Assembly (NCBI RefSeq): GCF_017368795.1 | Contig: NZ_JAFNLL010000031.1 | Location: 1-64,000 of the forward strand | From: Arthrobacter cavernae | GTDB lineage: Bacteria; Actinomycetota; Actinomycetes; Actinomycetales; Micrococcaceae | Direction of reading: 5' to 3' | Length of the DNA: 64,000 nt | In this document: one piece after another, positions 49,907 to 59,307 of the stretch | Position numbering within the stretch: position 1 is the stretch's first letter | How the letters are laid out: each line of letters opens with the position of its first letter | Translations under genes and position numbers: made by a program | Notes under the pieces: model-generated | The model's database searches: none | Told to the model about the DNA's origin: nothing | The model's input: the letters and a program-made list of their open reading frames with translations, nothing else

Positions 49907-50725
49907 ATGGATCACGCCAACAACAGTGCGTACCAGGCCATCCCGCGGTGGGTGTACGCCCTCGCCGCGGCGGGCGGCCTGTTCGTCCTGCTGCCCCTCG
50001 CCGCCATGGTGGCCAGGGTCAACTGGCCCCAGTTCATCCCGCTCATCACCTCGGACGCGTCCCTCACGGCCCTCGGCCTGAGCCTGCGCACCTCCGCGGC
50101 CAGCACGCTCCTGTGCATCGTCTTCGGCGTGCCGCTGGCCCTGGTCCTGGCCCGGGGGCAGTTTCCGGGGCAGCGCGTGCTGCGCGCCTTCGTCCTGCTT
50201 CCGTTGGTCCTCCCTCCGGTGGTGGGCGGCATCGCACTGCTCTACACCTTCGGGCGGCAGGGCCTGCTGGGGAAATCGCTCGAGATCGCGGGGATCCAGA
50301 TAGCGTTCTCCACGACGGCGGTGGTCCTGGCCCAGACGTTCGTGGCCCTGCCGTTCCTGGTGGTCAGCCTCGAAGGCGCCCTGCGCACGGCCGGCACCAA
50401 ATACGAGGCCGTGGCCGCGACGCTCGGCGCCCGGCCCACCACGGTCCTGCGCCGGGTCACCGTGCCGCTCGTCCTGCCCGGGCTCGCCTCCGGTGCCGTC
50501 CTGTCCTTCGCCCGCAGCCTGGGCGAATTCGGCGCCACCCTCACCTTCGCCGGCAGCCTGCAAGGGGTGACCCGGACCCTGCCGCTGGAAATCTACCTGC
50601 AGCGAGAGACCGACGCCGATGCCGCCGTCGCGCTTTCACTGGTCCTTGTGGCGGTGGCCGTCCTTGTGGTCGGGCTCAGCTACCGGCGCGGACGCGCCTG
50701 GATCCCGGCGGAGGCGGCCCAGTGA
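49907..50725 (+). CDS. modB: Molybdate ABC transporter permease
   Basis: A 272-residue membrane protein with about six helices. [67 protein letters not shown], read in parts, matches ModB. The EAA loop [23 protein letters not shown] contacts ModC, and [17 protein letters not shown] follows. It starts 6 bp after modA, with GGGAGCC before the ATG, and overlaps modC by 4 bp (GTGA). Confidence 0.94.
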   Translation: MDHANNSAYQAIPRWVYALAAAGGLFVLLPLAAMVARVNWPQFIPLITSDASLTALGLSLRTSAASTLLCIVFGVPLALVLARGQFPGQRVLRAFVLLPLVLPPVVGGIALLYTFGRQGLLGKSLEIAGIQIAFSTTAVVLAQTFVALPFLVVSLEGALRTAGTKYEAVAATLGARPTTVLRRVTVPLVLPGLASGAVLSFARSLGEFGATLTFAGSLQGVTRTLPLEIYLQRETDADAAVALSLVLVAVAVLVVGLSYRRGRAWIPAEAAQ

Positions 50726-51795
50726 CGTTCACCTTGGACGCAACACTCGGGGCGCGCGGCTTCGACGTCTCCCTTGCGGTTGGACCGGGCGAAACCGTGG
50801 CCATCCTGGGCCCCAACGGGGCCGGGAAATCGACCCTGATGGCGGTCGTCGCGGGGCTGCTCCGGCCCGACGCCGGCCGGGCCAGCATCGGCGGCAGGAC
50901 GCTCTTCGAGCTGGGTCCCGGGCCGCATGCCTGGACCGCCCCGCACCAGCGCGGCACCGCCCTCCTGGCCCAGGAACCGCTGCTGTTCCCGCACCTGAGT
51001 GCCCTGGACAACGTGGCCTTCGGCCCCCGCAGCGCCGGCGCCTCCCGGTCTGCCTCCCGGGAAACGGCCCGGCACTGGCTCGCCGAGGTGGACGCCCTGC
51101 CCCTGGCTTCCCGACGCCCCGGCGAACTGTCCGGGGGCCAGGCCCAGCGCGTGGCCGTGGCCAGGGCCCTCGCCGCCGACCCGGAGCTGCTGCTCCTGGA
51201 CGAGCCCATGGCGGCCCTGGACATCCACGCGGCACCGATGCTGCGCAGGCTCCTGCGGCACGTCCTGGCCGGACGCCGCGCCATCATCGTCACCCACGAC
51301 GTACTGGACGCGCTGATGCTGGCGGACCGGGTGATCGTGTTGGAGGACGGCCGGATCACGGAGGAAGGCCCCACCCGCGAGGTCCTGGGACGGCCGCGGA
51401 GCAGGTTCGCTGCCGGGCTGGCGGGACTCAACCTTGTGACCGGCACCATCACCGCGGAGGGGATCAGGACCGCGGCGGGCCAGCTCTTCGCGGGCCAGCA
51501 CGACGACGTGCCCGGCCCGCTCACCACTGGACCCAGCACTTCCGGATCCGACGGCGTGGCGGTCTTCCCGCCGTCGGCCGTGTCCGTTTTCCTGTCCGAA
51601 GCGCATGGCAGCCCGCGCAATTCCTTCCCCGTGACCATCACGGACCTGGAGCCCCACGGCGACCAGGTCCGCGTCCGCGCCGGCGAACTCTCCGCCGACA
51701 TTACGCCGGCGGCCTCGGCGGACCTTGGCCTGGTGCCCGGCATGACGGTCTACTTCGTGATCAAGGCCGGCCTGGTGTCCATCTACCCGGCGTGA
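50722..51795 (+). CDS. modC: Molybdate ABC transporter ATP-binding protein
   Basis: A 357-residue ATPase. Walker A is GPNGAGKST (30-38), the Q-loop [23 protein letters not shown], the signature [16 protein letters not shown], Walker [13 protein letters not shown], then the VTHD switch. The last ~70 residues form a TOBE/Mop domain ([30 protein letters not shown]) which in ModC gives molybdate feedback on transport. A GTG start after GGAGGCGG overlaps modB. Together with modA and modB it supplies molybdenum for molybdoenzymes encoded elsewhere. Confidence 0.95.
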   Translation: MTFTLDATLGARGFDVSLAVGPGETVAILGPNGAGKSTLMAVVAGLLRPDAGRASIGGRTLFELGPGPHAWTAPHQRGTALLAQEPLLFPHLSALDNVAFGPRSAGASRSASRETARHWLAEVDALPLASRRPGELSGGQAQRVAVARALAADPELLLLDEPMAALDIHAAPMLRRLLRHVLAGRRAIIVTHDVLDALMLADRVIVLEDGRITEEGPTREVLGRPRSRFAAGLAGLNLVTGTITAEGIRTAAGQLFAGQHDDVPGPLTTGPSTSGSDGVAVFPPSAVSVFLSEAHGSPRNSFPVTITDLEPHGDQVRVRAGELSADITPAASADLGLVPGMTVYFVIKAGLVSIYPA

Positions 51796-51887
51796 CTACT
51801 CCCGGCAGATCCGCTCCACGCAGGACCGCGCGGCTCTGGACACCCGTTTCGCCGTCGGCAAACATTGGGCATAGAGGGCAATTCCGC

Positions 51888-51914
51888 AAAGTTGAGCATA
51901 GTAGGCTCAACTTT
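51888..51914. promoter_or_regulatory. HAIR-like HspR operator upstream of clpB
   Basis: AAAGTTGAGC and GCTCAACTTT form a perfect 10-bp inverted repeat around a 7-bp spacer. The inner part, GTTGAGC-N7-GCTCAAC, has the exact 7-7-7 layout of the HspR HAIR box (consensus CTTGAGT-N7-ACTCAAG) with the end bases changed. It ends 31 bp before the clpB start, so HspR repression of clpB is expected. Confidence 0.8.
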
Positions 51915-51945
51915 GAACACGGCAGATTCCCGAAAGGAGCTCTCT

Positions 51946-54615
51946 TTGGACGTCAAATTCACCACCAAGAGCCAGGAGGCTCTTTCCGCGGCCGCCATGA
52001 ACGCCTCCACGGCGGGCAACCCCCAACTCGAGCCGGCCCACCTGCTCAAGGCACTCATGGACCAGCGGGAGGGCGTCGCCGTCGCACTGTTGCGCGCCAC
52101 CGGAGCCGACCCGGATGCCGTGAGCGTCCAGGCCAGCACCGCGATCAAGGCACTGCCGGCCTCGTCCGGATCCTCCGTGCAGCAGGCCCAGCTCTCCCGC
52201 CCGTCCCTGCAGGCCATCCAGGCCGCCCAGCACGAATCCGAGAAGCTCGGCGATTCCTTCGTCTCCACCGAACACCTCCTGCTGGGGCTCGCCGCCGGAA
52301 GCGACGCCGTCGGGAAGCTCTTGCGCGACGCCGGCGCCTCCCACGAGGCACTGCTCGCCGCCTTGCCGGGTGTCCGCGGAGACCGCAAGGTCAATTCCCC
52401 GGACCCGGAAAACACCTTCCAGGCCCTCGAGAAGTTCGGCACCGACCTCACTGCCATTGCCCGCTCCGGCAAGCTTGACCCCGTGATCGGACGCGACAGC
52501 GAAATCCGGCGCGTGATCCAGGTCCTGAGCCGCCGCACCAAGAACAACCCCGTACTGATCGGCGAGCCCGGCGTGGGCAAGACCGCCGTGGTCGAAGGCC
52601 TGGCCCAGCGCATGGTTGCCGGGGACGTCCCGGAAAGCCTGCGCGGCAAGACCCTGATTGCCCTGGACCTGGCATCCATGGTGGCCGGCGCCAAGTACCG
52701 CGGTGAATTCGAGGAGCGCCTCAAGGCCGTGCTGGAGGAGATCAAGAACTCCAACGGGCAGATTGTCACGTTCATCGACGAACTCCACACCGTGGTGGGG
52801 GCCGGCGCCACGGGCGACAGCGCCATGGACGCCGGCAACATGCTCAAACCCATGCTGGCCCGTGGCGAGCTTCGCCTGATCGGCGCCACCACACTGGACG
52901 AGTACCGCGAGAACATCGAGAAGGACGCTGCCTTGGAACGCCGCTTCCAGCAGGTGTACGTGGGGGAGCCGAGCGTGGACGACACCATCGGGATCCTCCG
53001 CGGCCTCAAGGAACGCTACGAGGCCCACCACAAGGTGGCCATCGCCGACTCCGCCCTCGTGGCCGCGGCCACGCTGTCCAACCGCTACATTTCCGGCCGC
53101 CAGCTGCCGGACAAGGCGATCGACCTCGTGGACGAGGCCGCGTCCCGGCTCCGCATGGAAATTGACTCCGCCCCGGAGGAAATCGACCAGCTGCGCCGTG
53201 CCGTGGACCGCCTCACCATGGAGGAACTGGCCCTGCAGGGCGAGACCGATCCCGAATCCGTGGAGCGCCTCGCGGCGCTTCGGGCGGACATGGCGGACAA
53301 GAAGGAGGCCCTGGCCGGGCTCAACGCCCGCTGGGAGGCCGAGAAAGCCGGGTTGAACCGGGTGGGCGAACTCAAGGCCAAGATCGACGAACTGCGCTCC
53401 GCGGCGGAGAAATACCAGCGCGAAGGAGACCTCGAATCGGCGTCGCGCATTCTCTACGGCGAGCTGCCCGCGCTCGAACGCGAGCTCAACGCGGCCGCCG
53501 AGGAAGAGTCCGCCCGCGCCGAAAGCGGCGCCGCCAAGCCGGAACTCATGGTGGCCGAGGAGGTCACGGCGGACGACATCGCCGAAGTCATCTCGGCCTG
53601 GACCGGCATCCCGGCTGGGCGCATGCTGCAAGGTGAATCGCAGAGACTCCTGCACATGGAAGAGGTTCTGGGCAGGCGCCTGATCGGCCAGTCCAAGGCC
53701 GTCGCCGCGGTGTCCGACGCCGTCCGCCGCGCCCGCGCGGGCATCAGCGACCCCAACCGGCCCACGGGCTCGTTCCTGTTCCTGGGCCCCACCGGCGTGG
53801 GCAAGACCGAGCTCGCCAAGGCCCTTGCGGACTTCCTGTTCGACGACGAACGCGCCATGGTGCGTTTGGACATGTCCGAATACGGCGAGAAGCACACCGT
53901 GGCCCGGCTGGTGGGCGCGCCTCCCGGCTATGTGGGTTACGCGGAGGGCGGCCAGCTCACCGAGGCCGTGCGCCGCCGCCCCTACTCCGTTGTGCTGCTG
54001 GACGAGGTGGAGAAAGCCCACCCAGAGGTGTTCGACATCCTCCTGCAAGTGCTCGACGACGGCCGCCTCACCGACGGCCATGGCCGCACCGTGGACTTCC
54101 GCAACACCATCCTGGTGCTGACGTCCAACCACGGCAGCCAGTTCCTGGTGGACCCGACGCTCGATGCCAAGACCAAGCGCGACGCCGTCCTGGCGGTGGT
54201 CAACGCCAACTTCAAGCCCGAGTTCCTCAACCGGCTCGATGAGATCGTCCTGTTCGATGCCCTCAGCGTGGACGAGCTTGCCAGGATCGTGGAGCTGCAG
54301 GTGGCGGAACTGTCCACGCGGCTGCGCGACCGCCGGCTCGCCCTCGAGGTCAGCGACGGCGCCCGCGCCTGGCTGGCGATGACCGGCTACGATCCCGCGT
54401 TCGGGGCCCGGCCGCTGCGCCGCCTGGTCCAGCGCGAGGTCGGCGACCGCCTGGCCAAGGAGATCCTGGCCGGGCACATCGTGGACGGGGACACCGTCCA
54501 GGTGGACACCGCCGCCGACGTCGACGAACTCACCATTGAGGGTCTGGAGGCCCTGACCGGTCCCGACGGCGGTGCGCCCGCCGGCGCGGGCCTGACGGTG
54601 CGCCGCAAGGAGTAG
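51946..54615 (+). CDS. clpB: ATP-dependent chaperone ClpB (Hsp100 disaggregase)
   Basis: ClpB extracts and refolds aggregated proteins with DnaK. The 889-residue protein has a double Clp_N domain ([31 protein letters not shown]), first ATPase ring (Walker [11 protein letters not shown], arginine-finger region), a coiled-coil middle domain (~400-520, [25 protein letters not shown]), the linker GIPAGRML and second ATPase ([14 protein letters not shown], ending [15 protein letters not shown]). I chose TTG at 51946: AAAGGAG lies six bases before it and the family begins (M)DVKFTTKSQ. Upstream codons overlap the HAIR operator. It stands as a single heat-shock gene. Confidence 0.96.
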   Translation: MDVKFTTKSQEALSAAAMNASTAGNPQLEPAHLLKALMDQREGVAVALLRATGADPDAVSVQASTAIKALPASSGSSVQQAQLSRPSLQAIQAAQHESEKLGDSFVSTEHLLLGLAAGSDAVGKLLRDAGASHEALLAALPGVRGDRKVNSPDPENTFQALEKFGTDLTAIARSGKLDPVIGRDSEIRRVIQVLSRRTKNNPVLIGEPGVGKTAVVEGLAQRMVAGDVPESLRGKTLIALDLASMVAGAKYRGEFEERLKAVLEEIKNSNGQIVTFIDELHTVVGAGATGDSAMDAGNMLKPMLARGELRLIGATTLDEYRENIEKDAALERRFQQVYVGEPSVDDTIGILRGLKERYEAHHKVAIADSALVAAATLSNRYISGRQLPDKAIDLVDEAASRLRMEIDSAPEEIDQLRRAVDRLTMEELALQGETDPESVERLAALRADMADKKEALAGLNARWEAEKAGLNRVGELKAKIDELRSAAEKYQREGDLESASRILYGELPALERELNAAAEEESARAESGAAKPELMVAEEVTADDIAEVISAWTGIPAGRMLQGESQRLLHMEEVLGRRLIGQSKAVAAVSDAVRRARAGISDPNRPTGSFLFLGPTGVGKTELAKALADFLFDDERAMVRLDMSEYGEKHTVARLVGAPPGYVGYAEGGQLTEAVRRRPYSVVLLDEVEKAHPEVFDILLQVLDDGRLTDGHGRTVDFRNTILVLTSNHGSQFLVDPTLDAKTKRDAVLAVVNANFKPEFLNRLDEIVLFDALSVDELARIVELQVAELSTRLRDRRLALEVSDGARAWLAMTGYDPAFGARPLRRLVQREVGDRLAKEILAGHIVDGDTVQVDTAADVDELTIEGLEALTGPDGGAPAGAGLTVRRKE

Positions 54616-54618
54616 CCG

Positions 54619-55236
54619 CTACTTCTGCAGCAGATCGTCCTTGATGGTGTTGCCGTCGCTCACCATCACGAAGCAGTCCGCCCGGCGGTCGCCCTTGTCC
54701 CAGCTCGTGGGGCTCGGATATACCAGCTGGTAGGTGAGCACATAGTTGTCCTGCTTGTCGGAGAGGACCGCCGCCTGGCAGATCTCCAGGGTGCGCTTCT
54801 TGAGCCCATCCCGGCCGGGGTACACCTGGTCATCGGGATACCGGTGAACGGCCACGAGTTGGCCCGAGTGGCCGGCGTCGCAGGCAACGGCCTCGGACTT
54901 GGGGGCGTCCGGGTTGAAGTTCACGAAGCAGTCGCCCAGCTGGAAGTCCTTGGTTTCCAGGACCACGGGGAGCGAAGCCCGCGGCTGCGGAACCTCCGGG
55001 GCGCTGACCGCCGCTTCCTGGCGCGTGCCGAGCCTGTCCAGCAGGACCGAGATGGTGATGCCGATCAGGACCATGAAGACGACGATGATCCCGCCGATGA
55101 TCAGGCGCTGGCGCAGGGCGCGGCGGTCCTGGGGGATCGGGTCCTGGGGGATCGGGTCCCCGGCGGCGTCCGCGCCGTCGTCGGGGGACCTGTCCTGTGG
55201 GGGTGTGCCGCCGGGGAGCATGCTGTTCTGGCTCAT
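54619..55236 (-). CDS. Membrane protein with septum-formation-like domain
   Basis: A 205-residue single-pass protein. A Pro/Asp-rich cytoplasmic tail with an exact repeat (DPIPQDPIPQD) precedes one helix, RLIIGGIIVVFMVLIGITISVLL (~45-67). The extracellular domain has spaced cysteines in LGDCFVNF, AVACDAGHSGQLVAVH, LEICQAAV and RADCFVMV, the pattern of the actinobacterial septum-formation (Septum_form) family. Function is not established; members often sit near cell-envelope genes. It is convergent with clpB, 3 bp between stops. Confidence 0.75.
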   Translation of the reverse strand: MSQNSMLPGGTPPQDRSPDDGADAAGDPIPQDPIPQDRRALRQRLIIGGIIVVFMVLIGITISVLLDRLGTRQEAAVSAPEVPQPRASLPVVLETKDFQLGDCFVNFNPDAPKSEAVACDAGHSGQLVAVHRYPDDQVYPGRDGLKKRTLEICQAAVLSDKQDNYVLTYQLVYPSPTSWDKGDRRADCFVMVSDGNTIKDDLLQK

Positions 55237-55486
55237 GTTCGCGTCTGTGCCTTCCTTCCGTGCCTTCCGCGGGCCGCAATTAGGGTGACTCTACCCAACT
55301 TTTCCCCGCAAGGGACGGCGCAATCGGCTGATCCGTGCGGGCGACACAGTCCAGCCTCTGGCGGTGGCAAGCAGTTGCTCTCGAAAGCATGTAATCTAGA
55401 CATACGACAAATTGACCAAACATTCCGGGGCCTCACCGATAGCCAAGGTGACCACCTCCGGTCCGAGTACAAAAGGGGGTCACGCC

Positions 55487-55711
55487 ATGGGGCGCGGCCG
55501 TCAAAAGGCAAAAGCTACCAAGCAGGCTCGGGATATTAAGTACTACTCCCCGAACACTGACTATTCGGCCCTTCAGCGAGAGCTCACGGGTCCGGGAAGT
55601 CGTGCCACGAGCCACTTCGCAGAAGATCTCCCCGAGCCGGACTATTCCGACTACGAGGACAAGTACGCAGAAGACGATGACGACGAGGTAGACACCCGCC
55701 GCATCGGATAG
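55487..55711 (+). CDS. DUF3073-family protein
   Basis: A 74-residue protein conserved across actinobacteria as I recall. The start MGRGRQKAKATKQARDIKYY is basic and invariant in the family; the C-terminus is highly acidic (YEDKYAEDDDDEVDTRR). Such charge polarity suggests nucleic-acid or ribosome contact, but no function is known. I took the ATG of MGRGRQ, preceded by GGGGGT, because upstream in-frame residues are not family-like. The gap 55237-55486 holds its promoter; no other gene is seen there. Confidence 0.88.
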   Translation: MGRGRQKAKATKQARDIKYYSPNTDYSALQRELTGPGSRATSHFAEDLPEPDYSDYEDKYAEDDDDEVDTRRIG

Positions 55712-55806
55712 CTGTCGCAACGATCAGGTGCCTCAAGGCATCGAGTTGCGCACCGCCGTCGTACATCAGCTCGTTTAGCATCCCCGGATGCCGCACATCT
55801 CTGAAC

Positions 55807-55849
55807 AAGCCCGCAGGGCACGCCGATATCTGGCGTACCCTGCGGGCTT
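55807..55849 (+). terminator. Rho-independent terminator after DUF3073
   Basis: AAGCCCGCAGGGCACGCC pairs with GGCGTACCCTGCGGGCTT (one mismatch) over a 7-nt loop and runs into TTCTTC. It lies about 95 bp after the DUF3073 stop and 85 bp before the next ArsR gene. Confidence 0.75.
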
Positions 55850-55896
55850 TCTTCGCTCCCTGGGGACTTTCCCCGCCAGCCCGCCCAGGCGAAGCA

Positions 55897-55925
55897 TTGA
55901 CAGAATGCGTTAGCAATCGCTAACG
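55897..55925 (+). promoter_or_regulatory. Promoter and palindromic operator of the second ArsR operon
   Basis: TTGACA at 55897 is a consensus -35 box. A perfect inverted repeat, CGTTAGC-AATC-GCTAACG (55908-55925), overlaps the spacer and likely -10 (TAACGT at 55921). The ATG follows only 8 bp later without SD, so transcription probably starts at or near the start codon and the message is leaderless. The ArsR protein would block the promoter directly. Confidence 0.65.
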
Positions 55926-55933
55926 TATTAAGC

Positions 55934-56263
55934 ATGCTCGACCCACTCGAAGTTGCCGCGGAGCCCAACCGGCGCCGGCTGCTGCAGATGCTGGCGGCGG
56001 GTGAGCGCACCGTGACGGAGTTGGCGTCCGATTTCACGGTGAGCAGGTCCGCCGTCTCGCAGCACCTCCTGCTGCTGGAACAGGCCGGACTCGTCTCCGC
56101 CCGCAAGGAGGGCCGGAACAGGTTCTACAGCCTGGACCGCAAGGGCATGGCCGGCCTTCGGGCCCTCTTTGAGCAGTTCTGGACCAATGAACTGGACCTG
56201 CTGGTGGCCGACGCGCACAACTTCTCCTCCCACCGACTTCCCACCCCTAAGGAATCACCATGA
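55934..56263 (+). CDS. ArsR-family HTH regulator
   Basis: A 109-residue winged-helix repressor: LDPLEVAAEPNRRRLLQMLAAGERTVTELASDFTVSRSAVSQHLLLLEQAGLVSARKEGRNRFYSLD (read in parts, residues 2-68) is the full ArsR domain. There are no metal-binding cysteines. It is paired with an SRPBCC fusion gene whose ATG overlaps its stop by 4 bp, the same arrangement as at 40.5-41.3 kb but only distantly similar. The start has no SD and lies directly after promoter elements. Confidence 0.9.
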   Translation: MLDPLEVAAEPNRRRLLQMLAAGERTVTELASDFTVSRSAVSQHLLLLEQAGLVSARKEGRNRFYSLDRKGMAGLRALFEQFWTNELDLLVADAHNFSSHRLPTPKESP

Positions 56264-57240
56264 CTTACGACAAGACCGTTCTCCTGCCCCTCACGGTGGA
56301 CGAGGCGTTCGCGCTCATCACCCAGCCCGAACGGATCCGCCGCTGGCAGGCCGTTGCTGCACGCGTGGACCTGCGGGTGGGCGGCGAATACCGCTGGACC
56401 ATCACGCCGGGACACCACGCGGCCGGCGCCTTCACGGAAATCGAACCCGGCAAGCGCGTCGTGTTCACCTGGGGCTGGGAGCAGCCGGGCGCCCCGGCGG
56501 ACAACGTTTCCACGGTGTCCATCACCCTTGAGCCCGCCGAGGCCGGCACGTCCGTGCGGCTGGTGCACCAGGGCCTCCCGACGCCGGAGGCCGTCGCCGC
56601 GCATGCCGAGGGCTGGAACCACTACCTTGACCGTCTGCTCGCCCAAGCCTCCACGGGCGACGCCGGTGCTGACGAGTGGGCAGCTTCTCCCCAGGACCTC
56701 AACGAACTGACCGCAGCGGACGCCACGCTTGCCGTGGTCCAGCGCGTCCTTGCGTCCGTCACGGCGGAGGACGCCCAGAAGCAGACGCCCTGCTTGGACT
56801 TCAATGTGGCGCAGCTGCTTGACCACCTCGCCGGTTCCATAGCCGGCATTGCCAAGGCCCTGGGCGCCGAGGTCTCCGACGACGCCGGCAAGTCGCCTGA
56901 GGTGCGCATCGCCGACCTTGCGCAGCCGGCACTGGAGGCCTTCTACCGCCGTGGCCTGGAGGGCACCGTGGACATGGGCTTCGCCGAACTGCCTGCCACC
57001 ATGGTGGCCTCCATCCTGAATATCGAGTTCCTGGTCCACGCCTGGGACTTCGCCAAGGCCCTGGGCCTGGAACTGCACGTGGCCGATGAACTCACGGACT
57101 ACGTGGAGGTGCTGGCGCAGAACACCATCAGCGAGCAGGTCCGTGCAGGCGGCAGCTTCGCCCCGGCCACCGAGGTAGCCGAGACGGCGTCCGGCCTGGA
57201 GCGGCTGGTGGCCTTCACCGGACGTGCCGTGCACGCGTAG
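56260..57240 (+). CDS. SRPBCC-TIGR03086-like fusion protein
   Basis: A 326-residue protein joining two domains usually separate. Residues 1-~130 are SRPBCC/AHSA1: VLLPLTVDEAFALITQPERIRRWQ, VGGEYRWTITPGHHAAGAF and HAEGWNHYLDRLLAQ. Residues ~145-325 resemble the TIGR03086 metal-binding (DinB/mycothiol-dependent isomerase-like) fold: VVQRVLASVTAEDAQKQTPCLDFNVAQLLDHLAGSI with the first His ligand, and ILNIEFLVHAWDFAKALGLEL with the second. TIGR03086 proteins may use mycothiol. The coupled ArsR regulator suggests a response to a small toxic organic compound. Reaction unknown. Confidence 0.82.
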   Translation: MTYDKTVLLPLTVDEAFALITQPERIRRWQAVAARVDLRVGGEYRWTITPGHHAAGAFTEIEPGKRVVFTWGWEQPGAPADNVSTVSITLEPAEAGTSVRLVHQGLPTPEAVAAHAEGWNHYLDRLLAQASTGDAGADEWAASPQDLNELTAADATLAVVQRVLASVTAEDAQKQTPCLDFNVAQLLDHLAGSIAGIAKALGAEVSDDAGKSPEVRIADLAQPALEAFYRRGLEGTVDMGFAELPATMVASILNIEFLVHAWDFAKALGLELHVADELTDYVEVLAQNTISEQVRAGGSFAPATEVAETASGLERLVAFTGRAVHA

Positions 57241-57285
57241 CGTAGGCAGGGAGACCCCCGCGTTGCAAGAAAGAAAGGGCCAATC

Positions 57286-58053
57286 ATGCCGCAGGTAGGC
57301 AGCTACAAGCAAGGGACGCCCTGCTGGGCGGACCTGCAGACCAGGGATGTGGAGGCGGCCAATGCCTTCTACGGCCAGGTGTTCGGCTGGACCTTCGAGG
57401 ATCTGCCCACCCCGGACGGCCGCAGCTACGCGAAGGCCTTTGTGGACGGGGACCTTGTCAGCGTGATCGCGCCGTACAACACCCAGCAGGAAACCGCGGG
57501 GGCCCAGGCGCAGTGGAACATCTATTTCGCAGCGGCGGACGCCAGAGCGGTGGCTGAGGACACCGTCCATGCCGGCGCGCGGGTGCTGTTCGGGCCCGAG
57601 GCCGTGGAGGACACGGGCGTCATGCTGTTCGTGGAGGTGCCCGCGGGCGGAACCACGGGCTTCTGGCAGCCCGGGACCCACTACGGGGCAGCCCGGTTCA
57701 ACGAGCCCGGCGCGTTGGCCTGGGCCGAGCTCCTGACGTCTGAGCCAGCAGCCGCCGTCGGGTTCTTCCAACAGCTGTTCGGCCATGAGGTGACCGAATA
57801 CCCGCAGGACGACGGCGGGAGCTACAGCACGCTGGTGGTGGACGGTGAGGAGGTGGCCGGCATCGTCCCCGCGGCCGAGGGCGAAGAAGGCTGGCAGATC
57901 TACTTCGGCGTGGCCGATGTCGCCGAAGCCGTGGCCGCCGCGGTGTCGGCAGGCGGTGAGGTGCTGGTGGAACCGGACGAAGACGTCGACGCCGGAACCC
58001 TGGCAACAATCATGGACCCGCAGGGCGGGGTGCTCAGCCTCATCCAGATTTAA
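57286..58053 (+). CDS. VOC-family protein, two glyoxalase-like domains
   Basis: A 255-residue protein with two vicinal-oxygen-chelate domains. The first, GTPCWADLQTRDVEAANAFYGQVFGWTFEDLP, and the second, GALAWAELLTSEPAAAVGFFQQLFGHEVTEYP, each end with a FVEVPAGGTTGFWQPG or TIMDPQGGVLSLIQI strand. The usual metal-binding His and Glu of true glyoxalases are not clearly kept, so it may bind a ligand without catalysis. GAAAGGG precedes the ATG. It follows the SRPBCC fusion by 45 bp and could be in the same transcript. Confidence 0.87.
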   Translation: MPQVGSYKQGTPCWADLQTRDVEAANAFYGQVFGWTFEDLPTPDGRSYAKAFVDGDLVSVIAPYNTQQETAGAQAQWNIYFAAADARAVAEDTVHAGARVLFGPEAVEDTGVMLFVEVPAGGTTGFWQPGTHYGAARFNEPGALAWAELLTSEPAAAVGFFQQLFGHEVTEYPQDDGGSYSTLVVDGEEVAGIVPAAEGEEGWQIYFGVADVAEAVAAAVSAGGEVLVEPDEDVDAGTLATIMDPQGGVLSLIQI

Positions 58054-58056
58054 CGC

Positions 58057-58112
58057 CGAGTGCTCCGTATCTGCCGTTTAGAAGGTTCATAACGGCAGAT
58101 ACGGAGCACTCG
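58057..58112. repeat. Long perfect hairpin between convergent genes, TCAT-loop type
   Basis: Two perfect 22-nt arms (CGAGTGCTCCGTATCTGCCG, then TT/AA) surround a 12-nt loop (TAGAAGGTTCAT). It fills the gap between the VOC gene and purM. The loop length, the GTT/AAC closing pairs and the TCAT end match the hairpin at 5396-5463 although the stems differ in sequence. Confidence 0.8.
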
Positions 58113-58125
58113 ATGCTTAAGGACC

Positions 58126-59307
58126 CTAAGCGTATGCGTTCACCAGGCGGACGGCGCCGCCGTCGACGCCCTTGGCGCCCTGGACGTAGTCCGGGCCGCT
58201 CTTGTCGATCGAGTCGGAGTCCGCGGAAACGGTACCCATGACCCAGGACGGCAGGCCGCGCTCGTTGAGGCGGGCCACGGCTGCGTCGGCGGCTTCCGGG
58301 GAAACGATGGCAACCATGCCAACACCGAGGTTCAGGGTGCGCTCCAGGTCCGCCAGCGGCACGTTACCCAGCTCGGAGACCAGCTTGAAGATGGCCGGCA
58401 GTTCCCAGGTGGCACGGTCAACCGTGGCCACGAGGCCCTGCGGCAGGACGCGGGCCAGGTTGGCGGCCAGGCCGCCGCCGGTGACGTGGCTGAAGCCGTG
58501 CACGGCGGCACCGGCCAGCGAACCGGCGCCGGTCACCGGGAAGGTGCGGGCGAGGTCCAGGCAGTCGGCGGCGTAGACGCGGGTGGGCTCCAAGAGCTCC
58601 TCGCCCAGGGTGCGGCCGAGTTCGGAGATGTGGCGGTCCAGGGACCAGCCGGCGTGGTTGATGACGCGGCGGACCAGGGAGTAGCCGTTGGAGTGCAGGC
58701 CGGAGGAGGCCATGCCGATCACCACGTCGCCGGCACGGACGCGGTCCGGGCCCAGCAGGGCGTCGGCCTCGACAACACCGGTGGCGGCACCGGCGACGTC
58801 GTATTCGTGCTCACCCAGCAGGCCCGGGTGCTCGGCGGTTTCGCCGCCCACCAGGGCGGTGCCGGCCACGGAGCAGGCGGCCGCGATGCCGCGGACGATG
58901 TCCGCGATGCGCTCCGGAACAACCTTGCCGCAGGCGATGTAGTCGGTCATGAAGAGCGGCTCGGCGCCCACCACCACGATGTCGTCCACCACCATGCCCA
59001 CCAGGTCGAAACCGATGGTGTCGTGGATGTCCATGGCCTGCGCGATGGCAACCTTGGTGCCCACGCCGTCCGTGGAGGTCGCCAGGAGCGGCTTCTTGTA
59101 CGTCAGGAGCCGGGAGACGTCATACAGGCCGGCGAAACCGCCGACGCCGCCGAGCACCGAGGCGTTGTGAGTCGCCTTGACGGCGTCCTTCATGAGTTCG
59201 ACGGCGCGGTCGCCCGCTTCGACGTCGACGCCGGCGGAGGCGTAAGTGATGGCGGCAGTGTTTCCCGGGGTCCCGGTGTTTCCAGCGGCGGGGGTTGCGG
59301 AGGTCAT
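58126..59307 (-). CDS. purM: Phosphoribosylformylglycinamidine cyclo-ligase
   Basis: PurM (AIR synthetase) closes FGAM to 5-aminoimidazole ribonucleotide with ATP, the fifth purine step. The 393-residue protein starts with a Thr/Ala-rich tail, then ITYASAGVDVEAGDRAVELMKDAVKATHN. The ATP-binding blocks LLATSTDGVGTKVAIAQAM and GFDLVGMVVDDIVVVGAEPLFMTDY follow, with ALVGGETAEHPG and GMASSGLHSNGYSLVRRV later. The ATG overlaps the purF stop by 4 bp, so the two purine genes are coupled. Confidence 0.96.
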   Translation of the reverse strand: MTSATPAAGNTGTPGNTAAITYASAGVDVEAGDRAVELMKDAVKATHNASVLGGVGGFAGLYDVSRLLTYKKPLLATSTDGVGTKVAIAQAMDIHDTIGFDLVGMVVDDIVVVGAEPLFMTDYIACGKVVPERIADIVRGIAAACSVAGTALVGGETAEHPGLLGEHEYDVAGAATGVVEADALLGPDRVRAGDVVIGMASSGLHSNGYSLVRRVINHAGWSLDRHISELGRTLGEELLEPTRVYAADCLDLARTFPVTGAGSLAGAAVHGFSHVTGGGLAANLARVLPQGLVATVDRATWELPAIFKLVSELGNVPLADLERTLNLGVGMVAIVSPEAADAAVARLNERGLPSWVMGTVSADSDSIDKSGPDYVQGAKGVDGGAVRLVNAYA

